From: Sphingobacteriales bacterium
GTDB taxonomy: Bacteria; Bacteroidota; Bacteroidia; Chitinophagales; Chitinophagaceae
DNA: 6,037 nucleotides
Assembly: GCA_024640385.1 (NCBI GenBank)
Contig: JAHEFC010000251.1
Span: 1-6,037, forward strand
Direction of reading: 5' to 3'
Both the position numbers and the translations under genes were made by a program. The notes beneath the pieces are model-generated. The model did not search any database. It saw only the letters and a program-made list of their open reading frames with translations, and was not told where the DNA came from. This document shows positions 1-5,501 of this stretch, piece by piece (position 1 is the stretch's first letter; the number at the start of each line of letters is the position of its first letter).

Positions 1-664
1 ATATGGCGCTTTTTTACTCTCAGGTTTGCTATTCCTGGGCAGTTGCGCTGCTTTCAAGCCGCAATCCCCCGCCCAAAGCAGTGTAAACAACAAAAAAGGG
101 TCCCCTTTCCTGGAGAATATTACGATAAATCCTGATGGGTCTGCGCCCAAACAACAATCTTCAGAAGAGAAGATGCCGGCCCTGGTAGACAACTATAATA
201 CCCCTATGAATTTTAACACGGGTATTACAATTAGTGAGGCGGCCCCGGCCCAGTTCCGGTATTCGATTTTGCTGAATACGGAAGTGGAATTTCTGAGCAA
301 TAAGCAGCTTTATGATGTGATCGATGACTGGTGGGGAACGCCTTATAAAATAGGGGGTATGACCAAGAAAGGGGTGGACTGCTCGGCATTTGTCCAGACC
401 GTCATGGGATCTGTATATGAACTGCCTTTGCCCCGAACAGCTGCAGAGCAAAAAGAACTCTGTAAAGAAATAAGAAAAGAAGACCTTACCGAAGGCGACC
501 TGGTTTTCTTTAACACCAGGGGCGGCGTTTCACATGTTGGTGTTTATCTTCACAATAACAAATTCGTTCATGCCTCAACGTCTGGGGGTGTGACGATCAG
601 TGATCTGGCAGAACCCTATTGGGAGAAGAGATTCATTGGCGCAGGTAGGCCAAATAACCCCTAA
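1..664 (+). CDS. NlpC/P60 (C40) peptidase lipoprotein, 5' end cut by window edge
   Basis: Probable cell-wall gamma-D-glutamyl-diamino acid endopeptidase, which in this family cleaves peptidoglycan stem peptides. The frame is open to the left edge, so the true start lies outside. A TTG at 26 is available, but the codons before it read YGAFLLSG and continue into LLFLGSC, a lipoprotein signal h-region and LGSC lipobox; TTG 26 is therefore probably internal to the signal peptide. Counting from TTG 26, the lipidated Cys is residue 7. A low-complexity linker and a poorly conserved region follow to about residue 90. The catalytic domain spans about 95-212: WGTPYKIGG (103-111), DCSAF with nucleophile Cys119, LPRTA (134-139 region), GDLVFF (157-162), VSHVGVY with His170, and FVHAS with His182 as third catalytic residue. 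All three residues are present, so the enzyme should be active. It probably acts at the inner face of the outer membrane. The next plus-strand gene starts 24 nt after the TAA and is probably co-transcribed. Confidence 0.93.
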   Translation, partial: YGAFLLSGLLFLGSCAAFKPQSPAQSSVNNKKGSPFLENITINPDGSAPKQQSSEEKMPALVDNYNTPMNFNTGITISEAAPAQFRYSILLNTEVEFLSNKQLYDVIDDWWGTPYKIGGMTKKGVDCSAFVQTVMGSVYELPLPRTAAEQKELCKEIRKEDLTEGDLVFFNTRGGVSHVGVYLHNNKFVHASTSGGVTISDLAEPYWEKRFIGAGRPNNP

Positions 665-688
665 ATTGCTGTCCTAATCGGAACAGTT

Positions 689-2308
689 TTGTCGGCACAA
701 TCTTCCACATTCCTCACATTCATCGCATTCATCACATTTATTTCTTCCTGTACCCATGATCGTAGTGATGGCCGCCAGGTTTTCCGTTATAACCAGCCTG
801 AAGGCATCCCCACGCTCGATCCGGCATATACCAAAAGCCAGCCTACCATCTGGACTGCTCACCAGTTATATAACACGTTAGTTGATATAGACGATAGTCT
901 TCGGTTTGTTCCGGCGCTAGCCAAACGATGGGAGATCTCGGAGGATGGACTGACCTATACTTTTATTTTACGCAGAGATGTATTCTTTCATGACAATCCC
1001 GCTTTTAACAAAGGCCGCGGCCGGTTGATGAATGCCGATGATGTAGTGTACAGCCTGGGCAGGATCATAGACAGATCGGTGGCCAGTCCGGGTGCCTGGA
1101 TTTTCAACGGGAAAGTGGACACGGTAAAGCCATTCCTGGCCATGAACGACTCTACATTTCAACTCAGGTTGCTCAGGCCATTTCCACCCATTGTAGGGAT
1201 ACTGAGTATGAAATACTGTTCGGTGGTTCCCAAAGAAGTGGTGCAATTCTATGGCAAGGATTTCAGGAGAAATCCCTGTGGTACAGGACCATTCTATATG
1301 AAGAGCTGGGAAGAAGGCCAAGCGCTTATACTTTACCGTAATGAAAAATATTTCGAGCGGGACAGTGCGGGGAATCGGCTGCCCTACCTGGATGCGGTCA
1401 AGATCAGTTTTCTCGATAACAAAGCCACAGAGTTCATGGAGTTTCAGCAGGGGCGGTTGGATTTTGTAAATGATATAGAGGCCAGTTTCAAAGATGAGGT
1501 GTTGACGAAGAACGGAGAGTTAAAAAAAGACTGGGTGGGCAGGATCGTGTTGAACAAACATCCTTATCTCAATACAGAGTTCCTGGGAATTTTATTTGAT
1601 ACCACCAATGAATTACTGTCCTCATCGCCACTCAGGAAAAAGAAGATCCGCCAGGCCATGAATCATGCAATAGACAGGAAGAAGATGATGATGTACCTGC
1701 GGAACTCAATTGGAACGCCGGCGGAGTCGGGTTTTGTGCCTGCAGGTTTCCCCAGTTTCAATGCGAACATTGTAAAAGGATATAGCTATGATCCGGAAAA
1801 AGCCAGGTTATTGTTGAAAGAAGCCGGGTATAATGAGAATGCCGAAGTGGTCACACTCAAAACCATTCCCATCTATGCGGAGCTGGGTGCTTTTGTAGCC
1901 AGGCAGTTGGAAGATGTGGGGATGAAAGTAAAAGTGGAGACCATTCAGCGGGCCACTTTGCTGGAAGAAACCTCAAAAGCCAAAGCGCTGTTCTGGCGGG
2001 CGAACTGGAGTGCGGACTATCCAGATGCAGAAAATTACCTGGGCGTTTTTTATAGTAAGAATCCTGCGCCTCCTAACTATACGCGGTACAAAAATCCCGA
2101 ATTCGACAGGCTCTATGAACTGGCGCTCACGGAGAACAATGATTCGGTGCGGTACGATATGTACAGGAAGATGGACCAGCTGGTGATGAATGATGCGCCC
2201 GTGATACCTTTATGGTACGATATGGCCATTCATCTTGTTAATCCGAAACTGAAGGGGTTTAAGCCGAATGCACTTAATCAGCTTGAATTGAGAAGGGTCT
2301 CTAAATAG
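689..2308 (+). CDS. ABC transporter substrate-binding lipoprotein, family 5 (peptide-binding)
   Basis: Extracytoplasmic binding protein of the SBP_bac_5 family (OppA/DppA/MppA type), which captures peptides for an ABC importer. It has 539 residues, normal for the family. Family signs include the N-terminal LDPAYTKSQPTIW stretch (43-55), LVDIDDSLRFVPALAKRWEISEDG (family-typical block at 64-87), NADDVVYSLGR (115-125), GTGPFYMKSW (198-207), RQAMNHAIDRKKMM (321-334), and the late NWSADYPDAENYL block (439-451). The signal peptide ends in FISSC, with Cys21 the probable lipidation site. TTG at 689 is the only usable start: upstream codons hold no ATG/GTG/TTG before the in-frame TAA at 662-664, and the next Met is residue 114. 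The n-region (MSAQSS) has no Lys or Arg, which is odd, and the h-region is encoded by a 9-nt tandem repeat. The pairing with an NlpC/P60 lipoprotein suggests murein-peptide binding; this is inference. No permease or ATPase is visible. The stop codon is the first triplet of the downstream palindrome. Confidence 0.93.
   Translation: MSAQSSTFLTFIAFITFISSCTHDRSDGRQVFRYNQPEGIPTLDPAYTKSQPTIWTAHQLYNTLVDIDDSLRFVPALAKRWEISEDGLTYTFILRRDVFFHDNPAFNKGRGRLMNADDVVYSLGRIIDRSVASPGAWIFNGKVDTVKPFLAMNDSTFQLRLLRPFPPIVGILSMKYCSVVPKEVVQFYGKDFRRNPCGTGPFYMKSWEEGQALILYRNEKYFERDSAGNRLPYLDAVKISFLDNKATEFMEFQQGRLDFVNDIEASFKDEVLTKNGELKKDWVGRIVLNKHPYLNTEFLGILFDTTNELLSSSPLRKKKIRQAMNHAIDRKKMMMYLRNSIGTPAESGFVPAGFPSFNANIVKGYSYDPEKARLLLKEAGYNENAEVVTLKTIPIYAELGAFVARQLEDVGMKVKVETIQRATLLEETSKAKALFWRANWSADYPDAENYLGVFYSKNPAPPNYTRYKNPEFDRLYELALTENNDSVRYDMYRKMDQLVMNDAPVIPLWYDMAIHLVNPKLKGFKPNALNQLELRRVSK
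707..742 (+). repeat. 9-nt tandem repeat encoding the signal-peptide core
   Basis: Four in-frame copies of a nonamer close to ACATTCATC: ACATTCCTC, ACATTCATC, GCATTCATC, ACATTTATT. They translate to TFL-TFI-AFI-TFI, the hydrophobic core of the signal peptide of the peptide-binding protein. The last copy is the most diverged and leads into SSC at the lipobox. Confidence 0.85.
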
Positions 2309-2401
2309 AGAGTCAGAGAGTCAAAAAGACAGAGAGTCAGAATACTGGGTGTTTCACCTTAATTCTGACTCTCTGCCTTTCTGTCCTTCTGACTCTCTAG
2401 T
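2306..2401. repeat. Long GA/TC-rich imperfect palindrome between convergent genes; possible bidirectional terminator
   Basis: The left arm (2306-2343) and right arm (2362-2399) match as inverted repeats at 33 of 38 positions without gaps, including perfect runs of 12 and 13 bp. The 18-nt centre holds a second perfect hairpin, GGTG-TTT-CACC (2348-2358). The left arm begins exactly at the TAG stop of the peptide-binding gene; the right arm ends a few bases before the TAA of msrA. Each strand's transcript reads the purine-rich arm first, just after its own stop codon. An RNA from either side could fold into a very long hairpin, so transcription termination or 3'-end protection is plausible. There is no clear U-tract after either arm, so a standard intrinsic terminator is not proven. 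Each arm contains the AGAGAGTCAG unit; the left arm carries it at both ends. Confidence 0.85.
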
Positions 2402-2406
2402 GATGA

Positions 2407-3060
2407 TTATTGCTTCAACTTCTTCCCAAACGCTTTCTCAAACTTCTCTAACTTGGGCCTGATCACGAAATAGCAATAAGGCTGGTTGGGATTGTTCTTG
2501 AAATAATTCTGGTGATAGTTTTCCGCCGGGTAATAATTCTTCAGGGGCTCGATGGCGGTTACTATGGGATTATCAAATGCGCCGGATTTATCCAGGGCCG
2601 CTTTATAATGTTCTGCTTTTTGCTTTTGCTCTTCATTATGGTAGAAGATCACACTCCTGTACTGGGGGCCCACATCATTACCCTGCCTGTTCAGTGTGGT
2701 AGGGTCGTGGGTTTGCCAGAATACTTCTAACAGTTCATCGTAACTGATCTTGGATGGATCATATACGATGCGGATCACTTCCGCGTGGCCTGTGGTTTTA
2801 TTACAAACCTCTTCATAGGTGGGGTCTTTCACATGACCACCGCTGTAGCCGCTGGTAATGCTGATCACGCCATTAAGTTGCTGGAAAACCGCTTCGGTAC
2901 ACCAAAAACAACCGTTACCGAAAGTTGCTGTATCTGTATTTGACATAGTATGGGAGGTATAGATGGGTTCAAAACTGGTCTGCGCATTAGGTGCCTGCCG
3001 CTGGGTGCAGTTGGTAGACAATAGAACCGATAATGTAAGGAGGGTAAAGCTAAATTTCAT
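2407..3060 (-). CDS. msrA: Peptide-methionine (S)-S-oxide reductase MsrA, exported form
   Basis: Reduces methionine-S-sulfoxide in proteins back to methionine. It has 217 residues, longer than a bare MsrA domain because of an N-terminal export signal. MKFSF plus a hydrophobic stretch ends at STNC; Cys18 may be a lipidation site, although Asn at -1 is not ideal for a lipobox, so a cleaved secreted form is also possible. The catalytic domain starts near residue 44: GNGCFWCTE with nucleophile Cys51 and Glu56, GYSGG (71-75), GHAEVIRIVYDP (91-102), GNDVGPQYRSVIFY with Asp129 (127-140), and AENYHQNYF (179-187). Cys196 in QPYCYFVI is the likely resolving cysteine; Cys54 in the GCFWC motif could also take part. 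No fused MsrB domain is seen. An internal ATG at 2944-2946 (residue 39, MSNTDTATFGNG) would give a cytoplasmic enzyme; I prefer the upstream ATG at 3060 because the intervening residues form a good signal. It converges with the peptide-binding gene and diverges from mutS2. Confidence 0.95.
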   Translation of the reverse strand: MKFSFTLLTLSVLLSTNCTQRQAPNAQTSFEPIYTSHTMSNTDTATFGNGCFWCTEAVFQQLNGVISITSGYSGGHVKDPTYEEVCNKTTGHAEVIRIVYDPSKISYDELLEVFWQTHDPTTLNRQGNDVGPQYRSVIFYHNEEQKQKAEHYKAALDKSGAFDNPIVTAIEPLKNYYPAENYHQNYFKNNPNQPYCYFVIRPKLEKFEKAFGKKLKQ

Positions 3061-3067
3061 AGAAACA

Positions 3068-3101
3068 TTTGGGTGAAGGCAAATTTCATATAATAACTTT
3101 A
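3068..3101 (+). promoter_or_regulatory. Candidate plus-strand promoter upstream of mutS2
   Basis: TTTG at 3068-3071 is followed after 22 nt by TAACTTTA at 3094-3101. This resembles the Bacteroidota pattern of a TTTG -33 element and a TAnnTTTG -7 element, with one mismatch in the last base. It would start a transcript near 3108, giving mutS2 a leader of about 200 nt or a separate small RNA. The spacing is near the upper end of the usual range, and the call rests on pattern only. Confidence 0.3.
3080..3087 (-). promoter_or_regulatory. Candidate msrA -7 box
   Basis: On the minus strand the bases read GAAATTTG, one mismatch from TAnnTTTG, and lie 19 nt before the msrA ATG. The short leader fits Bacteroidota practice. 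No TTG-type -33 element is evident at the expected distance, so support is weak. Confidence 0.3.
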
Positions 3102-3128
3102 GTGCGGGTGTTAATATGGTGCAAGTGT

Positions 3129-3170
3129 TTCGGTTTTAAGGAAGCGTTAACAAATTGGTACCCAACCGAA
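3129..3170 (+). other. Small alternative stem-loops in the msrA-mutS2 intergenic region
   Basis: TTCGGTT (3129-3135) and AACCGAA (3164-3170) form a perfect 7-bp inverted repeat. Inside it, TTGG (3155-3158) and CCAA (3162-3165) form a 4-bp stem with a TAC loop. The two stems share bases 3164-3165, so they would compete in an RNA. Nothing ties them to a known riboswitch or attenuator class. Confidence 0.35.
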
Positions 3171-3174
3171 CTTT

Positions 3175-3207
3175 ACTAGAGAGTCAGAGGGGCGGAGAGA
3201 AAGAGAG
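3175..3207 (+). repeat. Third, solitary copy of the GA-rich repeat arm
   Basis: Bases 3175-3188 are the exact reverse complement of 2388-2401, and the similarity extends to about 27 of 33 positions against 2369-2401. It is therefore a copy of the palindrome arm found on the other side of msrA, in inverted orientation, so a 14-bp perfect inverted repeat brackets msrA. Unlike the other copies it follows no recognised plus-strand gene and has no adjacent partner arm. GA-rich sequence continues to about 3213. Confidence 0.8.
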
Positions 3208-3217
3208 AAAGAGTTAC

Positions 3218-3246
3218 GGTTGCAGCGCATTTTTATTTCTGCAACC
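3218..3246 (+). other. 8-bp perfect stem-loop before mutS2
   Basis: GGTTGCAG (3218-3225) and CTGCAACC (3239-3246) are perfect inverted repeats around a 13-nt AT-rich loop. The right half overlaps the start of the heptamer repeat. If the mutS2 transcript began upstream, this hairpin would sit about 60 nt before the preferred start and would cover the alternative TTG at 3220. Confidence 0.4.
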
Positions 3247-3270
3247 TGCAACCTGGAACCTGCAACCTGC
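3239..3270 (+). repeat. Heptamer tandem repeat AACCTGC
   Basis: Four full copies, AACCTGC, AACCTGG, AACCTGC, AACCTGC, occupy 3243-3270, preceded by a partial CTGC at 3239-3242. The 7-nt unit is not a multiple of three and does not give a periodic peptide. This argues that the stretch is non-coding and that mutS2 does not start upstream of it. Confidence 0.85.
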
Positions 3271-3281
3271 TTCCCCCGGGT

Positions 3282-3289
3282 TATATTTG
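3282..3289 (+). promoter_or_regulatory. mutS2 -7 box TATATTTG
   Basis: TATATTTG is an exact match to the Bacteroidota TAnnTTTG -7 consensus and lies 14 nt before the preferred mutS2 start at 3304. Transcription would begin in or near the following A-tract, giving a very short leader. No TTG-type -33 element is clear upstream, where the heptamer repeat lies. Confidence 0.6.
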
Positions 3290-3303
3290 CAAAAAAAAGA
3301 GAC

Positions 3304-5421
3304 TTGAGGCTTTTTCCCCAATCCGCCGATCTACAACTCGAATTCGACAAAATAAAGCAGATCGTTACAGACTACTGCTCCTCCCAGCTGGGCAAGCAGA
3401 GGGCTACTGATATGCGTATCCATACCCGTAAAGACTTTATAGAAACTGAACTGGCCCAAACCAACGAATATCTTATGCTGATCCGTGGAGGCCAGTATTT
3501 TCCCGGTAATCATTCGCTCAATCTGTCCCGGGAACTGAAACTGCTGGGTATATCAGGGGCCGTGCTGACCGGTGAAGATTTCCTGCAGGTCCGTAAACTG
3601 GCCGAGAGCCTACAGCAATTGTTCCGCTGGTTCGATCCCGAAAGGATCATCAGCTACCCCAATCTGCATAAAGTGATCGCCGATACCTACTATGAAAAGC
3701 AGATCATCAAATCCATCGATGAAGTGCTGGACGAATCCGGGCAGGTGCTGGATAAAGCTTCGGACGACCTGGCCAGGATCCGGATGAGCCTGTTCAGGAA
3801 AAGGAATGAATTGCGGAAACTTTTTGAAAAGATCGTTCAGCGCCTCAATAAATCTGGCTATGCAGCAGACATTGAAGAGTCTTTTTTAAATGGACGCCGG
3901 GTAGTTGCTGTGCAGGCCGAATTCAAACGACAGGTCAAAGGTATCCTCCATGGAGAAAGTGATACCCGCCGCACTACTTTCATTGAACCCGAAGAAACCA
4001 TCGAGCTCAACAACGATATTTTTTCACTGGAGAGTGAAGAAGCCAAAGAAGTCTACCGCATATTGCGGGAACTCACCAAACAACTTTCCGGTTACGCACC
4101 CCTGTTAGTACACTGGCACGAGATCCTGGGGGAGTATGATTTTATTGAAGGGAAAGCAAAGCTCGCTGCAGATGTCAATGGCGTTTTCCCGGAACTGTCA
4201 GACAAATCCGGCATCGACCTGGTCAAAGCCTATCATCCCTTATTATATCTATATAACCGTAAACTCAACAAGCCCACCATCCCGGTAACACTGAAGCTGG
4301 ATGAAAAAAGCAGGATCCTCGTGATCTCCGGCCCTAATGCTGGCGGTAAAACGGTGACCATGAAAACTGTAGGACTCTTGCAGATGATGGTGCAGGCCGG
4401 GCTGCTGGTGCCGGTAGCCCCGGGAACAACTTTCGGCATCTTCAAACAGCTGATGATCCATATCGGCGATACACAGAGCCTGGAGTTTGAATTGTCCACC
4501 TACAGTTCCCATTTGAAAAACATGAAATATTTCATGGAGAATGCCAATGGCCGAACCCTGTTTTTTATAGATGAATTGGGAAGCGGCTCGGATCCCAATC
4601 TGGGCGGTGCTTTTGCCGAAGTGATCCTGGATGAGCTTTTAAGAAAGCATTCGTATGGCATTGTTACTACGCACTATCTCAACCTGAAGGTAATGGCCGG
4701 TAAAACCGCAGGCTTTGTAAATGGGGCCATGGCATTTGATGAACAGCATCTTCAGCCGCTGTATCAGCTCACCATCGGCAAGCCCGGCAGTTCTTATACG
4801 TTTTCGATTGCAGAAAGGATAGGTCTTGAAAAAAGGCTGATCGATAAGGCCAGAAGACTGGTAGACGAAGATCATTTCAGCCTGGATAAATTGTTGAACA
4901 GAACGGAGCAGGATCTCAGGCAGATCGAAGAGAAGGAAAAGGAGCTACAAAGACTCATGCGCCACAACGAGAAGCTGAAAAAGGAACTGGAAATTCAACT
5001 CAATAAAGAGAAGCACCGGCAACAGGTAGAGTTACTCAAAGAACAGAACCGCGTATCGGAAGAGCGGATCAAATACCTGCGCGATATGGAACGAAAGCTC
5101 AAGCAGGTGGTGTTTGATTGGCGGAAGGCGGAGTCCCAGGAAGATAAACGCGAACTGATGAAACAACTCCATGCCTTACTGTTCACCCAGAAACAGCAAC
5201 AGGTAGTTGAAAAGAAGAAGAAAAAACTCAATGCCAAATATGTGGAAGTGGGGGGTGAGCCGGTTGCAGGCGTTCTTGCCCTGATGCAGCAGAACAACCA
5301 GGTAGGGACGGTGAAAGAGGTGAGGGGAAAGAAGGCCATTGTTCAACTAGGATTAATTCCAATCACGGTAGATACCTCTGATCTGGTTGTGGTGAGGCTG
5401 AGGGAAGAGACGGCTGGATAG
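3304..5421 (+). CDS. mutS2: MutS2-family ATPase lacking the C-terminal Smr domain
   Basis: MutS2 proteins are homodimeric MutS-like ATPases implicated in suppressing recombination and, in Bacillus, in splitting collided ribosomes. From TTG 3304 it has 705 residues. An in-frame TTG at 3220 would add 28 residues, but these are encoded by the heptamer repeat and a promoter-like box, while MRLFPQSADLQLEFDKI is a normal family N-terminus; I take 3304. Domains (numbered from 3304): core and clamp about 1-310; Walker A GPNAGGKT at 343-350; GDTQSLEFELSTYSSHLKN signature at 388-406; Walker B FFIDELGSGSDP at 420-431; TTH switch at 455-457; charged coiled coil about 535-640; small KOW/SH3-like domain about 647-697, containing GTVKEVRGKKAIVQLG. 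There is no MutS mismatch-recognition domain, as expected. Bacillus MutS2 is about 785 residues and ends in a roughly 80-residue Smr nuclease domain with a D-h-R/H-G-type motif; here the protein stops about 8 residues after the KOW-like domain, with no Smr remnant. Confidence 0.93.
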   Translation: MRLFPQSADLQLEFDKIKQIVTDYCSSQLGKQRATDMRIHTRKDFIETELAQTNEYLMLIRGGQYFPGNHSLNLSRELKLLGISGAVLTGEDFLQVRKLAESLQQLFRWFDPERIISYPNLHKVIADTYYEKQIIKSIDEVLDESGQVLDKASDDLARIRMSLFRKRNELRKLFEKIVQRLNKSGYAADIEESFLNGRRVVAVQAEFKRQVKGILHGESDTRRTTFIEPEETIELNNDIFSLESEEAKEVYRILRELTKQLSGYAPLLVHWHEILGEYDFIEGKAKLAADVNGVFPELSDKSGIDLVKAYHPLLYLYNRKLNKPTIPVTLKLDEKSRILVISGPNAGGKTVTMKTVGLLQMMVQAGLLVPVAPGTTFGIFKQLMIHIGDTQSLEFELSTYSSHLKNMKYFMENANGRTLFFIDELGSGSDPNLGGAFAEVILDELLRKHSYGIVTTHYLNLKVMAGKTAGFVNGAMAFDEQHLQPLYQLTIGKPGSSYTFSIAERIGLEKRLIDKARRLVDEDHFSLDKLLNRTEQDLRQIEEKEKELQRLMRHNEKLKKELEIQLNKEKHRQQVELLKEQNRVSEERIKYLRDMERKLKQVVFDWRKAESQEDKRELMKQLHALLFTQKQQQVVEKKKKKLNAKYVEVGGEPVAGVLALMQQNNQVGTVKEVRGKKAIVQLGLIPITVDTSDLVVVRLREETAG

Positions 5422-5501
5422 GCTAGAGGTGGAAGGAGAGAGGCGAGAGTAAATTTGCTATTTTGATTCACCCTCTCACCTTACGCCCCTCGCCTCACGC
5501 C
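5421..5501. repeat. Second GA/TC-rich degenerate palindrome between convergent genes
   Basis: The left arm (5421-5449) and right arm (5473-5501) match as inverted repeats at 19 of 29 positions, with three more able to form G-U pairs in the plus-strand RNA. The 23-nt centre is AT-rich. The left arm starts at the last base of the mutS2 TAG. The right arm overlaps the end of the minus-strand gene and encodes its last residues (RREARGVR) and its TGA stop. The arms resemble the 2306-2401 palindrome in composition, placement and a CTAGAG start, but are clearly diverged from it. It may act as a bidirectional terminator; no U-tract is present. Confidence 0.65.

Noticed and set aside
674..862. Minus-strand reading frame with a Cys-rich CDECDECEEC-like run
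   Set aside because: It is the complement of the 9-nt tandem repeat that encodes the signal-peptide core. The pattern follows from the repeat, and the frame has no domain or own context.
3116..3139. Seven-codon frame MVQVFRF as a leader peptide
   Set aside because: It is too short to distinguish from chance and has no recognisable regulatory codon run.
2388..3188. msrA segment considered as an insertion sequence or miniature transposon
   Set aside because: There is no transposase, no target-site duplication was seen, and the same repeat arm also occurs elsewhere as part of a palindrome, so the inverted pair is better explained as dispersed tags.
3243..3270. Heptamer repeats considered as a CRISPR remnant
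   Set aside because: The units are 7 nt and directly adjacent, with no spacers; this is a simple tandem repeat.
3220..3303. Upstream extension of mutS2 from TTG 3220
   Set aside because: The added 28 residues are encoded by the heptamer repeat and by an exact -7 promoter box, and MutS2 homology begins at MRLFPQ from TTG 3304. I cannot exclude it fully.
4233..4512. Two overlapping minus-strand frames opposite the MutS2 Walker A region
   Set aside because: They are mutually overlapping shadows of a strongly conserved plus-strand domain and show no family features.
4995..5339. 114-residue minus-strand frame inside mutS2
   Set aside because: It lies wholly opposite the coiled-coil and KOW-like region of mutS2. 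Its Ser/Phe/Cys-rich composition is what the complement of Glu/Lys/Arg codons gives.
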